Below, one piece after another: positions 34,101 through 45,400 of a stretch of 64,000 bases of DNA. Source of the DNA: Notospermus geniculatus (lineage: Eukaryota > Nemertea > Pilidiophora > Heteronemertea > Lineidae). The stretch is taken from NCBI GenBank assembly GCA_002633025.1, contig NMRB01000418.1, forward strand, positions 116,906 through 180,905, in the 5' to 3' direction. Position numbers and translations under genes: made by a program. Below the pieces are notes generated by a model. The model was given only the letters and a program-made list of their open reading frames with translations. It was not told the origin of the DNA and made no database searches. Each line of letters begins with the position of its first letter. Position 1 is the first letter of the stretch.

Positions 34101-34876
34101 CCAGGCATCCTTCCCTTTAGGCTTTAATCACTAAATCAGAGTAGGCCTAGATGAGATAAGATGCAGTCCTATCTCAGTTGATTGACCTCTAAAAACAGCT
34201 ATAAACTCAAAAATAGGCCTATCAGTGCAATTTGGTATGCCAACCAATGCATGATACACAAATGTTGTAGGCCTAGTAGGCCTACCAAGAACATGGAGGT
34301 GTTTCACTTGGGCACAACTGCAAAGCAAAGTGAAGGGTTTTTGAGTTGATATTGTAGTCTGCAGCGTGTCGATATTGCAGTCTCACCAACTTGGGAATAC
34401 TTTATTCATTGTTTCAGTTGAAGAAAATGGAGGAAGAAGCTCGGGAACGGATGAGGTTGGAGTTCGACAAACGACGGGAAATGTTGCTGAAGAGGCGGGA
34501 GAAAAATATTGAAGCACGGAACCACTTACAAGGTATCCGTACCTCACAAGGAATGACCCGGCCTTGGACATTCTCTTACTACGTGTTGTGGCCTAGGGCT
34601 ACTTATGAAAGGTAAGTCTGTCGTGTCTGTTAGGGAAGGTGAACAAGTATGGGTTGCTGGAGTGGTGCAGTGGAAATCCATGCCCACTACCTATGAGATG
34701 GTGGGTTTGATTTCTGGTCATTCGATGCTGGGTGAGCAGTGGTCATTCGATGGTGAGCAGTTTATGAAATCAGAAGATAACAACATTGTGTTATTTTCAC
34801 TTTCAGGTTGATTGGTGGTGAAGGAGACAGTAAGAAAAAAGGTGGAGGTCGGAAGAAACCCAAGGGAAAAAAATGA
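19140..34876 (+). CDS. KIAA2012-like coiled-coil protein
   Basis: Homologue, as I judge it, of the uncharacterised vertebrate protein KIAA2012 (DUF4670 family); function unknown. Key evidence is the N-terminal pattern S-x-LSQG and, at residues 72-86, LPKTLTTRKGALLLF. Exons: 19140-19211, 19390-19722, 21975-22126 (or its copy 23947-24098), 25990-26133, 26350-26474, 26588-27229, 27895-27975, 28242-28326, 28530-28723, 29075-29230, 29550-29846, 29947-30188, 30553-30672, 30839-30971, 31068-31156, 31556-31753, 31945-32040, 32247-32306, 32953-33273, 33418-33702, 34418-34611, 34807-34876. All join in phase, giving 1362 aa. A very acidic, Asp/Tyr-rich stretch is coded by 28530-28723 and a Ser/Pro-rich one by 29550-29846. 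From about residue 880 the protein is Glu/Lys/Arg-rich coiled coil. The first intron has a GC donor. Confidence 0.8.
20237..20368. mobile_element. PIF/Harbinger-type foldback MITE
   Basis: Inverted ends GGCCTGCTTTCCATTGGAG and the complementary arm are flanked on both sides by TTA (20234-20236 and 20369-20371). A 3-bp TTA duplication with GG-C-CTG ends is the PIF/Harbinger signature. The element is 132 bp, almost fully palindromic and without coding. It lies in an intron of the KIAA2012-like gene. Confidence 0.75.
20866..22985. repeat. Copy A of a 2-kb tandem duplication
   Basis: This segment repeats, with scattered differences, at 22987-24945. It contains the 152-nt exon 21975-22126 and a TA-flanked MITE. 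It ends exactly at the single N at 22986. The left 250 bp differ most, including an extra stretch around 20900-21110 that resembles the MITE at 30330-30540. Confidence 0.85.
22560..22789. mobile_element. TA-flanked MITE (CTGTAAAGCA ends), copy A
   Basis: Imperfect inverted ends CTGTAAAGCAAGATAATTTC and the complement of GAAATTTTCCTGCTTTAAACAG are flanked by TA on both sides. The interior is rich in TTCGCG motifs. TA target sites suggest a Tc1/mariner-type non-autonomous element of 230 bp. Confidence 0.6.
23719..23760. other. Assembly gap (42 N)
   Basis: The gap falls where copy A has CA- and G-rich low-complexity sequence (about 21727-21786), so that stretch is probably what is missing. Confidence 0.99.
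24530..24743. mobile_element. TA-flanked MITE, copy B
   Basis: Second copy of the 22560-22789 element within the tandem duplication. The right end is slightly shortened and altered (TTTAAACAAAATTG rather than TTTAAACAGTAATTG). Confidence 0.6.
25040..25112. mobile_element. Tiny piggyBac-type MITE
   Basis: The 73-bp element has inverted ends CCCTTTCGCTCC and GGAGTGAAAGGG. TTAA flanks both sides (25036-25039 and 25113-25116), the target site of piggyBac elements. It is in an intron of the KIAA2012-like gene. Confidence 0.65.
25686..25800 (-). repeat. Interspersed repeat, copy 1
   Basis: Its reverse complement matches 43516-43628 and 56245-56362. The shared core includes TTGGTGCTCRATCAA…ATGAATGG…CATTGAA(C/T)TGGG(C/T)CGTAGTG and ends CTGACAGC(T/G)CC. 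No ends with inverted repeats were defined. Confidence 0.7.
28385..28475 (+). repeat. Possible tRNA-derived SINE fragment
   Basis: The B-box-like GGGTTCAATCAC lies about 60 bp downstream of GAGGCAAGAGGCTC in an intron. An A box is not clear, so this is a weak call based on resemblance to the other SINE-like pieces in this gene. Confidence 0.3.
30330..30540. mobile_element. TIR element abutting a splice acceptor
   Basis: Inverted ends are GTGACCCATCACCACAAAATG and the near-complement of CATTATGTGGTGACGGGTCAC. ATTT lies just outside both ends. The element stops 12 bp before the acceptor of exon 30553-30672, so it must supply the branch-point region of that intron. A related stretch is found at about 20900-21110. 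Confidence 0.65.
31420..31487 (-). repeat. tRNA-derived SINE head
   Basis: On the minus strand an A box, TAGCTGAGTGGTTA (31474-31461), is followed by a B box, GGTTTGAATCC, at the spacing of a tRNA promoter. The body probably extends leftward to about 31262. It lies in an intron of the KIAA2012-like gene. Confidence 0.6.
31778..31860 (+). repeat. tRNA-derived SINE-like fragment
   Basis: GAGGTGTAGTGGCTCAAG (A-box-like) is followed by CAGGTTCAATCCTC (B-box-like) at tRNA-like spacing, within an intron. Confidence 0.45.
33771..33849 (+). promoter_or_regulatory. Cluster of six CRE palindromes
   Basis: Perfect TGACGTCA occurs at 33771, 33779, 33791, 33811, 33830 and 33842, six copies in 79 bp. It lies in the intron between exons 33418-33702 and 34418-34611. 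TGACGTCA is the binding site of CREB/ATF bZIP factors. It could be an enhancer, an internal promoter or a degenerate microsatellite. Confidence 0.6.
34650..34730 (+). repeat. Possible tRNA-derived SINE fragment
   Basis: TGGTGCAGTGG resembles an A box and GGTTTGATTTC a B box about 45 bp later. It lies in the last intron of the KIAA2012-like gene. Confidence 0.4.
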
Positions 34877-34932
34877 GCCCCAGCACCACCAAAATCTTGA
34901 TGATAGCAAAAGAAAAACGCTGTACTTTTATG

Positions 34933-34938
34933 AATAAA
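34933..34938 (+). terminator. Poly(A) signal of the KIAA2012-like gene
   Basis: AATAAA 56 bp past the stop codon at 34874-34876. A further AATAAA at 35337-35342 could serve a longer 3' UTR. Confidence 0.5.
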
Positions 34939-35433
34939 TCATTTTATGCACTAAATCAAAATCACTTCTGTAGCATTTACACTTTTTTAGTCACTTCTAC
35001 ATGTAGCTTTTCCATGGTTGTTGCCAAAAATGCCTGTTGTATTATGCTTCATGTGATTGTAGTATTCCTTGTACTACAAAACCATGTTGTAATTGGAGCG
35101 AATTACCTACAGAGGAATCTATGTATGATGCTGCAGTGACAGTGCGCATAGGTGTCCTCAGATTTTACCATTTTGTCAATTTCATGTGTCTGTACAAACT
35201 ACGCTGCGTTGTGACCCAAATGGGTTTCAAGTTCTGGTACTTTGTATCTGTGATAAAGATTTTGGTACAATCTATTATTATAAAGCTGTTGTTGTTACTA
35301 AATCCATTGTATGATGTTAAATTGAGTAATTTGATAAATAAAACTATATGTATTTTGATCACCAAAGCACACTGGCTTTTTATTGCTTGACAGTCTTAAA
35401 TTTTATTCCTGTTGATTGTTGACTTCATTGCAG

Positions 35434-36077
35434 GTCTACAGATGCACCTCCTAGATTCAGGTAAGTACGCTTTGGTGCTCAGGTAAGTGATTGCACATCC
35501 TGGTAGCTTCAAAATCAGGTGCAGTATGGGGTGTGATCAAAACGATTTTGGGAGAAGTAAGTAGGAGGATATACCTCTGTCAGTTTACAAAAGTAGGTAT
35601 CAGTAAGTTAACATTGTTTTGGCCTACATTATGAAGAAATAAAAAACACTTAAAGAATTATATATATTTGTTGTCATTTATTTGAAATCTGTCATAGATA
35701 TGTATTATTGTGTAGTCTGTGATCACATGATGATGTATTTTCCATCGGCATTTTGACATCATAGGCGTCATTGAATGTACAATAATTATATATGACTACT
35801 AGAAATAATTCATGACTTTTGTTACAGGTATACGCGTCAACAGAGGTAAAAATAAATCTCATATACATGTACTTTTATACTCCCAGAATTTTCATATCAA
35901 GTTTTCTGAGACAAAGATATAGAACTGTACATGATAGTAATAGGCTACAGTGTTGATCTGTCACAGCTGAGGCATAAATTTAAGTGTTATTAGCTCTGGC
36001 AAAAAGCTTTGAAATTAATGTAGCTATTGCATTTTTACAGATCCAGAAGTTCCACAAATAAAACATGCATGTACTAG
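35434..36077 (+). other. Candidate alternative 3' exons of the KIAA2012-like gene
   Basis: Three stretches with splice consensus continue the phase of exon 34418-34611 (ending AG|). They are 35434-35460 (27 nt, ttgcag|…|gtaagt), 35828-35845 (18 nt, ttacag|…|gtaaaa) and 36041-36077 (tttttacag|… ending TAG). All are phase 2 and would replace the 34807-34876 tail with about 27 residues containing STDAPPRFRYTRQQ. AATAAA at 36057-36062 lies inside the last piece. No transcript evidence is available, so this is an inference from splice sites and phase. Confidence 0.45.
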
Positions 36078-36133
36078 CCTGACCATGCTAACGTTAGGCC
36101 TACCTGTAAAGCAGTAAGCCTACAAACAAGACC

Positions 36134-36139
36134 TTTATT
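36134..36139 (-). terminator. Candidate poly(A) signal of the astacin/MAM gene
   Basis: AATAAA on the minus strand about 270 bp past the stop codon at 36412-36410. Confidence 0.45.
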
Positions 36140-36409
36140 ACCTCACCATGGCAATAGTTCCCCCCAAGCTCATGATATTCGTACACGTATCTTGGCCAGG
36201 AACCGGTCTTTTCACGGAGTATTCGTCCAAGCTTGTGCCTCAGCGAGTGTTGAGTAGGCCTACGAATGTGACCCGTTTGACCATACTTCAATCTTGAGAA
36301 TCGAAGTAGGTCTTCTTGGCACCGCGTGGGAGTTTTCGTCGAGGCAATTAAACATTTCGGGTCATTTGTTTCAAAAAGCGTGGTCTGAGCATTTTCAGGG
36401 CTCCTTCCA

Positions 36410-39400
36410 TCAGGCTTCTGTATCGTCTGAGCATTTTCCTGTTGTTATGGTCAAATCGTCAAAAGCAAATCCTTGGCTAAGTTTTGCTGTCTTTGAAACC
36501 TTGATTTCAATCTGGAATAAGTTGGAGAGAGAATGTTAGGATTGGATGGTAACTGGACTTCTTTTTCTGACCGCTTTTCACTACAACCTAAATTCCACAA
36601 TAGGGACTCGTTCAGCTTGAAGTATCATATCACTGAACGAATTACTTCAGCAGTCTCTGCCTGAGACACCATTCCACGAACTGCTTTCTTACCCGGGTTT
36701 CTTACCCGAAATTCTCCTTGATAAGATGCAGGGAACCCAAGCTGTGCTCGTAGCCATCCCTTCCAGTTGACGATTGCAGCCAGACCCAGAGTGTACTCCC
36801 CACCTCTCCTAGATCCATCTCGCTTGTATGCAGAAATTTTCAGCGTTCCTTCCTTGCCGTTGTATATTTGTGTGTAGAATTTCAGGCAAAAGGCGCCCTT
36901 GACGTCCAGGAATGGCGTGAGTAACTGGGCTGTGCCAGCAGTCTGTCGAGCAAACAGAACATAAAGTTAAGCCTCATATGTCCACTTTTGTGACCTAACC
37001 ATGATTTCTTCACCCGATGCCGTCTGTTCCATCGTGGCGCAGACAATCGTAGGTGCGACCTTATCAGAATATGGCCCAGGCTGGATTCGAACATGGGACC
37101 TGACGTCCTGCTTGCTATAAAGCGGACGTGACATTGGTAACACAGATTCCAACCAGTATGTAATGGTGGAGAATGATTGGATGAAATGAAAAGTTTGTCG
37201 TGGCCACCCACATCTTACCCTTACCCCTTTCTTCTGCTCGACCATAATCACATAACGCCCTGTACCCGTCCTGTCACCTCCCTGAGGGCCGTATTTATCG
37301 GAGTAGGCGTTCTTCGCCAGCATCCAGTCTGCATTGCCGTCCGAGATGAACCCCAAACCACACGTGTCAGCATTGAAGTCACAGAAGAAGACGCGCTCTG
37401 AAGGGAAGTAAGTAAAGTAAGCTGTTTCCCGTAGAAGCGGTCTCGACTTTCTTCTTACCACAACCAGAAGTTCAGTTGTCGCGTTCTTACCTGATGCGCA
37501 TCTCCCTGGATTTATTTCAAGGTCGTCGATCGCCAGATCCCCTTCGTTTGACTGACCCCTCGTGCCAATCAGAGCAAACTGAAAAAGCCAAAGAGTTGGC
37601 AAGCGAAAATTGGAGAACTTTCCAAATTCGTTCCCGATCCACCATCGGACTATCGTCTGCATTGTTCCACAGACCTTCCTATCCTAGGCCTATGACGTTT
37701 ACGTTAAGTGATGGTGTACCTTCGTTTTCCCAAATTTTATTATAAAATTGTGAATGCTTCAGCGCTTCACATGTGAAAAATAAAACGTTACCCTGAACAG
37801 TCCCGTCCGATTGACCTGCACCTCGATGTTCCTCCACTCATCGCTGGACGTGTCATCACTTGCCCAGATATTGGCACTGGTCCCATCAGAATGTAAGGTG
37901 AAGATTTGTAGTTTTGATGGACTGGTGCCCTTCGAATGGTACCAAAGACTGACACAAGACCTGCCGAGTGGGTAGATCACGGAGGGGGTGATGATCGCTG
38001 CGTTGTAGTTCGGAGTCTGGAAGGAAATATGCCAAACGTGTTTCCCTCATTACCACTAATTGTTGAAAGGCCCGAACCTTTTAGGGTCGTCCTTCTCTGT
38101 ATCGGCGGTTCCTAGATGGAAAGGCACTTGACCTTACGAGAGAATTATTGCTGATCGGAAAAGTGGCACGGTGAAGCCCTTGTTTCGTAGTCAAACGGCT
38201 TTTTCTGCCCAACCCCTGAATTACGAGGACCATACTGAAACTTGCTTTCGTAATACAATTTCCAGAAGCTTCTCGTAAAAACCTACCTTTCCAGTGGCGT
38301 CAATGTAAGCGTAACGACCATATCCAGTTGTGTGATCTCCTGTCGGTCCAGTCCCTGGTGTAGTTGTTGGGCCTCTGTTGATTTCCCAGTCGTAGTCATC
38401 TTCCTTGATCTGTTCCAGGCCACACTTCTCAATGCTGGTCTCGAAATTGCACGATACTGCGTAGTCGACTGGAATAACAACGGAAAAGATCTGGGATCTT
38501 ACTCGAACACTCCTGGACCAGTCGTGCTGAGAGTCTAAGGAACTTGCACCAATAATAATGGCTTCAATCTGATTTCGTTGTCAAGGTATGGCTCAAAATG
38601 ACCTGACTTACCTCTGGTACACCCTCCAGCCGATAGTGTGATGTCATCTATTGCCAAATCTCCCAAGTGGCCAGCTCCACGCACTCCAGTAAACGCAACC
38701 TATAATTTTAAAAGGAAGTCACAAGAATAAAACGATGTTGGGACCATAACCCAGTTACAGAGATGTAACCTCATATAAAGAAGAGAACACAAAGCGAAAT
38801 GGAGATGGTTCCAAGAATAATTCTTTGCTGTTGACTGAACTACCGGTACACCATCGTGTTTCCGTCTTCTTTTCCGAACAAACAGCAAAGGAGGTCTTTC
38901 GGCAGAAAAGTACTGATCGAGCAGGCATAGGCCCGTCGCTTCCGCCTATACAGCCACACACGCAGCACCAAGTCGCTCTGGTGTTACAAAGCTTACCCTG
39001 AATTTCTCGGTGTCGCTAAGCTGTACGCCAACCATAGACCACTTGTCCCCGGTATTCTTATCGATGCTATAGACTGTCTTTCTCGTGCCGTCATCCAACC
39101 TTATCTCAACAAAAAGCTTCGAAATCTGCGGGCTGTTGTTGTTGTACCAGAAGTACAGGCAGGAAGGTCTGGTGAATTGAGCAGGAGGAAGCAGAAGTGT
39201 TGCTCGCCAACCTGGCATCTGAAGAAGAGACGATTCTATCACTTAATGTGAAAGCAACTTCGAAATCGCACGACGTATTACGTTGGCTGTTCTTCTGGTA
39301 CCGGTAACGCCAATTACAAACCCTATCATATTCGTCAGAAAGTTGAGAGGCATCACCCGTACTTACCGCCGGACTGGAGGCTTCGATGAACATATAATGC

Positions 39401-42400
39401 CCTTTTCCTGAAGTATGATCTCCAGATGGTCCTGTTGATTGAGATGGTGTTGGACCAGATTGCAAGGTCCAGTCGAAATCGTCATCGGTAGCTTGTTCAA
39501 CTTGGCAAGAATCATTGTCGAAGTTGCATTTGATTTGCTGATTGACTGAAGGAGGAGAAAAGACGCTCAGAAATACTGGACAGTGCGTCATATTGAAGCG
39601 TAGGGGGGCCTACGATGCTTGTGCGTCTTTCCGAAGGGCACACCGAAAGCTCTCCCGATATGTCAACCATAGTTGGTATCAGTACTTACCTATCGACGTT
39701 CCTGTTGATGGTTTCTTGGTAGTTGTAGTCGTCGTCTTAGTTGTAGTAGTCGGCCTCGGTCTTGGTGGTCTTACCCCAGGGCCTTGCGTGACCACCGGCG
39801 GTGGCTGACCATCACATCCGTGGGGGAGTATGTTTACCTCGTCAATGGCCATATCAGATAAGAAACACGAGCCAACCTTTGCTTGAATTATAATCTAAAT
39901 GAAGAGAAGACCATACATGGCAAAGGCAAACTGTTTTGCCAGGCAAAGTTGCTGTTTGTTTGAAGAATCGGCATCTCAAAGTTTTCACACTATCGGAGAT
40001 ACCAGAGAGAGAGTCTAGGCTGAGTCCGTTGGAATAAATAATCAGATCACATACGGTACCTTATAGTCATTCCCCATTGGTCGCAACGTTACCCTCTCTG
40101 ATTTCCATTGCTTTCCTTGGTTGCCGCTCTTGACCCATACCATCCTCTCATTGCCATTCGCTGCCTGGAACACCTGCAGTGTTCCCATACAGTTACCGAA
40201 CATGCTGTAGGAGAACTCGAGACAACGCGTGCGATCTGGAAAAGGAGGAATTGATGAGGTTCTTGAACCTGTCGAAATGACTGGTTGTACCGGCTGTAAA
40301 ATTGACATCTCGCAAAGGCTGGAAACGTTGGAAACTTTGTCTTACCTTTGAACGAAGACACTGTTTCAAGCCTAAGCGTGTCTCCACGTTTTTGCGGACT
40401 TGACGACTCCACGTAGAGGAAATACCCTCGTCCTTGCACGTCACCATCGGGACCTGTGTTATCAGATGGCGTTTTTCTCTACAATACAGGAAGAGTATGT
40501 TTCATCAAATTTGAATTTGCTGAATGCTGATGAGGAGCCATGAGTGTCGATGAAAAGCTTGGCTCTCGAGCCTAAAAATTTTAGCTACGGTAACGCAAGA
40601 AACGCGGCGGTCCAAGAGACCTGTCAGCTGAGTGCCCTGTTCTGCGGGCCTCTTGTCTCCATACCTTTGCTCTCCGCCAGTTTCCCTGGTCGCCGTTTAC
40701 ATTCTTGAATCCACAGAACCCTTCATTGTCCGCTTCATCATCAAAGCTATTCATGCTGATGGCGTCATCTGAAATATTCAGGATGTCGTGAAGTTCGCTG
40801 CAAAATTTGTGGCTGCGAAGCTTCTTCGGGAAGAGAATGCCGATGGTCCTACGCTATCTGTTTTTCGGACATATCAGTACATGGGTAGTGAAGTATTTGC
40901 CGATATCTCTTTTCCTCGTAGTTTATTGCTGTTGGCCTATACTTTCATTGGTACCAGTGCTCTTGTGATCATCAGTCCTTACGTCAAGGCTTTTTATTGG
41001 GAAGATTTTCACGTATACGCGCCCTACAAAGAATCAGAATCCTTACCAACGCTTTCGCACATCTTCCCGACGAAACCTTGCCGACATTGACACACCGCCG
41101 TCTTGGTCCCACCGTCCGCGCAGGTCCCACCGTTGAAACAGGTCATCTTCAGGCATCCTGCACGGAAGCAAATGACCAGAAACAGAAGCATAAGCAAAAG
41201 GAGAAATTATTTGGTAAATAACCATTTGAATGGGTGTTTACAACTCACCTGGAATATCGCGTGCCGTCACTTTAGCGCTGAATCCCCTCTGCGGTATCTG
41301 CTTGCCGCTGCTCTCTAAGATCACCATCATCAGCCACATGTCCTTCTCACGGCCCTTGATCTTCGTCATGGTACTAAACGTCTTCGTTGCCATGTCAGAC
41401 CCGCAGAACCTTGGGCCGGTCTGCCCGACCAAGTTGTAGCGAATTTGCACTGAATTTACGCACTTGAATTTGTTATTCCAACTTTTCGTCCTCGACAGAT
41501 CGAAATCTGGAAACTCTAACTCAATGTAGTGTTCTGGAGATGTCTAGGATAAAAAATCAGAGATTTAGGTGGAACCTTCTTAGAAGATAAGGTGCCTACT
41601 CTCAGGCGGTCTTCCCGCTGAGCCCACTCTCAGGCGGATATCCCTCTGCTGAGGCCACTCTCAGGCGGACATCTCTGAGCCCATGTCAGGCGGATATCTC
41701 TCCAGTGAGGCCACTTTCAGGCGGATATCTCCTGGGGCCACCACTGTCAGGCGGATATCTCTCTACTGAGCCCACCATCAGGTAGACGACTCTATGAAGG
41801 ACACGTCAGTCCAAGATGTACGAGCGGTTGCAAACTTCACCTTAGGCTATCTCCTTCAATCAAAGCCAGACAAGTTTTACATGTACTTTTTTGGGCGTAC
41901 GACAAGAATGTAAAGCTGCGCAGAACATAGGGCTTTCTTAAGTATCTGCATGAACCAAACCTTGATCAGCCAAACACACGTTGTCTTGTCTGTGATGCCA
42001 GGGTAGTTCGGCGATGTGAATGTCTTGCTGTTACCGTTACCACTAAGGGTTATGATGTCTCCACATGCTGTCAAAGAGGGAACGGCCAACGTCAAGCGTT
42101 TCGTTTTTTCTATGAGACTTTTGAAAGTGGTTATTACAACAAATATATTGGAAAGTTATTTTGCTTCAGTGTAGATACGTTGTGAAATGACGGAACCCGA
42201 AACAAGATCATGTTCGAAATTTTATAGAAATTCAAACTACTTGGCAGCACACTTCACGAGCTTTACATCTGCTGTTCACTTACTTGGCGACATAATTCGA
42301 TCGACCCGGCTACAGTCGGATCCACCAAGACCGCTGGGGCACACACAAGAGCATTTGTGACCAACAAACCCATGGTTTTGGCATTTCCTGAGCGGTCTTC

Positions 42401-45400
42401 TGCACTTGGCTGTGCAGCTATAGGCTCGGTTGACCGCCATCAGGTCATAAAAACTGAGTCCCGCACGGTTTGGAGGGTTGATCAGAAAGCTGAGGTCGGG
42501 GTCATGGGTGATTATGGTTGGTCTGTCGTTCTTGCTGAAGTACTGAATGAAATGGGTATGAGGTGCCTACAGGTCGACATTGCGTGTTGAAGCAACTCGC
42601 GGCAACTAGCTTTCCGGCGATGGAAGCAACTCGGAGTGACTGGTCAGTTGCCGATTTTCATTACAAGAAGTTTTCTTCCACGAGCGCTGACGTCATCAGC
42701 CTAATGGTTAAGCAGTGCATTTTCCGGGTATTTTTACTGATCAAAGTTATTTTATTCGAAACAGAGTGGCGATCGTAAACCAGTTCGCTCGGGAAATGAA
42801 AGTTTTGGATGTTCTCTACGGCCATACTGCTTCTGGGATTTTTCTGATTTTATCCTCCGCCGTCATTATCCTTGTTTTGAAACCCTGTTGAATGCCATTT
42901 TAATGGTAAAATCGGGGATTCCCTCGAAAAACAGCAGAGTGTCTGGGGATTCCCCAATGATAAACAATTTACGAGGGGTGGAATTAATCTGGTTCGACCG
43001 TATATCAAAGGCTTTGATATTTCTTCAGACATCAGTGAAAATTTCATTTTGATCAGTTGTGCCTTTGTCCCGTCAATTTTGTCTTGAAAATCTCAACCTG
43101 CAGTGCTGACATGGACTAGTCCATTATTCAGAGGGGTGATGGTTGTTCGTCCAAAAATCCAGGCTATCCACTAGCTTGAATTNNNNNNNNNNNNNNNNNN
43201 NNNNNNNNNNNNNNNNNNNNNNNNNNNNNNNNNNNNNNNNNNNNNNNNNNNNNNNNNNNNNNNNNNNNNNNNNNNNNNNNNNNNNNNNNNNNNNNNNNNN
43301 NNNNNNNNNNNNNNNNNNNNNNNNNNNNNNNNNNNNNNNNNNNNNNNNNNNNNNNNNNNNNNNNNNNNNNNNNNNNNNNNNNNNNNNNNNNNNNNNNNNN
43401 NNNNNNNNNNNNNNNNNNNNNNNNNNNNNNNNNNNNNNNNNNNNNNNNNNNNNNNNNNNNNNNNNNNNNNNNNNNNNNNNNNNNNNNNNNNNNNNNNNNN
43501 NNNNNNNNNNNNNNNAATACACAGGAAAATCCACGTGATTGGTGCTCGATCAAGAATGAATGGGTCCGCTATATGCATTGAATTGGGCCGTAGTGACACC
43601 CTTGGTCAACTGTCTGACAGCTCCTATTGCTCAGGACTAAAAACTTGGCCAGAGACACCAAGCGTTCAAAAAATGAACTGAAATCATCGTCAGTTGCGCT
43701 CTGTGTCAGCCATAAGACACTCTGCTGGACAGCGAATGCCGATCATGATTTTGTTTTCCTGATAGATGGAGACTTACCCTCATACAAGCGTTTTCCTGGA
43801 GAGTTATGGTCTGACTTCCACTACCAGTCATGCCAACGTACGCCCAGCATCCACTTCCGGTACCGAAGTCCATGTAGTTCTTATGCTTTACTGTCTTGGA
43901 CAGGGAACTGTCACGTCGTGCGAACCGGATGCAGGAGTTGTCCTCGTAATATCTCATGGCTGCGAGCACTTTTTTTCGGGAGGATTCTTTGCCTAAATGG
44001 AGACAGAACATAAAAAAGCCGTGCGTGGATTTCGCAAACTGAGCAAGGCCCAGATGTTACCAATGTCCAGTTTGGCAGTCATCTGTAATGTCTGCTTAGC
44101 AATTTCCTCCAAGTGGAAAGGAATGTTGTGACACTTACTGAAATTCCTAGTCGCAGAGAAGTCCCATGGGATGATACCATTCGGCCAGAGTTGTTTACCA
44201 CCAGTTGGTGCTATGTACTTTCGTTTGGATACATGTACGTCGCTCTAAAAGGAATGAGGGAATTTTAAAGGGAGATTCCACTCATACTTTTGAATTTTTA
44301 TCAATCCATGGAGACTATTGCCATGAGTTGTGATGCCACTAGTGTCAATAGGCTGACGACCTTTGTAGTGAATGAGCTACTTTTTTCTTTTTATCTTATT
44401 CTCATTACTTTTCTAACTAATTAATGTGTATGTATTATTTTTTTTCTCAACTTATTTCATCATTTGACATTTGAAATCTGTTTTAAAAGGATCCCATTGG
44501 TAGCCTAGTGGTACGAAGGCGTGAGGAATAACAACCCCGACAAGAAGTCTTGTGGTGGAATATTAGATCTGTGTTGAAGTTAACACCTTCAACAAGAAAA
44601 GACCAGTTCCCAGATGCTAGTGCCTATAAACGTACCTCCTCTCCTGTCTCAATCTTCATGATTTCGTCAGGGGTCTCGCTGGCTATACCTAATTCTACTT
44701 GCTGAGCATGTGTCAAGACCATGTCCGTATTGAATACTTCTCCGTTCACACCTCCCTCCTCTAGCTCCTTCTCTTCGGGAATGTCAGGCTGGAAAGACTT
44801 CAATAAAAACTAGCCAGCCATGCTGATATTTTTCATCATTTCCACATACAATGTGTACATGTGGAACCATGCAATTATAGGGATCATGCATGAGAGTTTG
44901 TTTACTTGGGCCCATTGTCAAGATGCCAATGGGGGATGGGGTCACTTTAAAAACGATATAAAATTTTTTCGTTTTACTTTATTCTTATTCCATTTATGAC
45001 TATTTTTTCTATTTCCTTTCCTCAGTTGAAATGTGTTTTAAAGTGACTCTATATTGGCAACTTGCTGATGGGCTAAAAAAACGGTTGTGTCAGATTCCCG
45101 GTTCGGGTCAGACAAATGGTTATGGTCTGGTCATCATCTTATACAGGGCGGCGAAACTACCTTTCGAAGGTAGTTCGAAAGGTACGTGTACATGTAGTTA
45201 GAAAGGCAGTTTGAAGGTAGTTAGAAACTACCTTTCTTCGAAAGTCTGAAACTCACCATCTCTTCGATTCCGTGTTCTATGAGCATAGAACCGGACTCCT
45301 TTCTCTCGCTGGCTGCTTGTTGAAGCTCTCCTTGGAGGAACTCCTCCAGTTCGTCATCGTCATTCTTTTGCTTAAGACTCACTTTTTCCTCTCGACGAGA

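Noticed and set aside
39106-39591. 161-codon minus-strand frame as one exon
   Set aside because: It fuses MAM exon 39545-39367 with intron sequence; the MAM pattern and splice sites support separate exons.
44480-44545. tRNA-like A box (TAGCCTAGTGG) in an astacin intron
   Set aside because: No matching B box at the right distance, so neither a tRNA gene nor a SINE call is supported.
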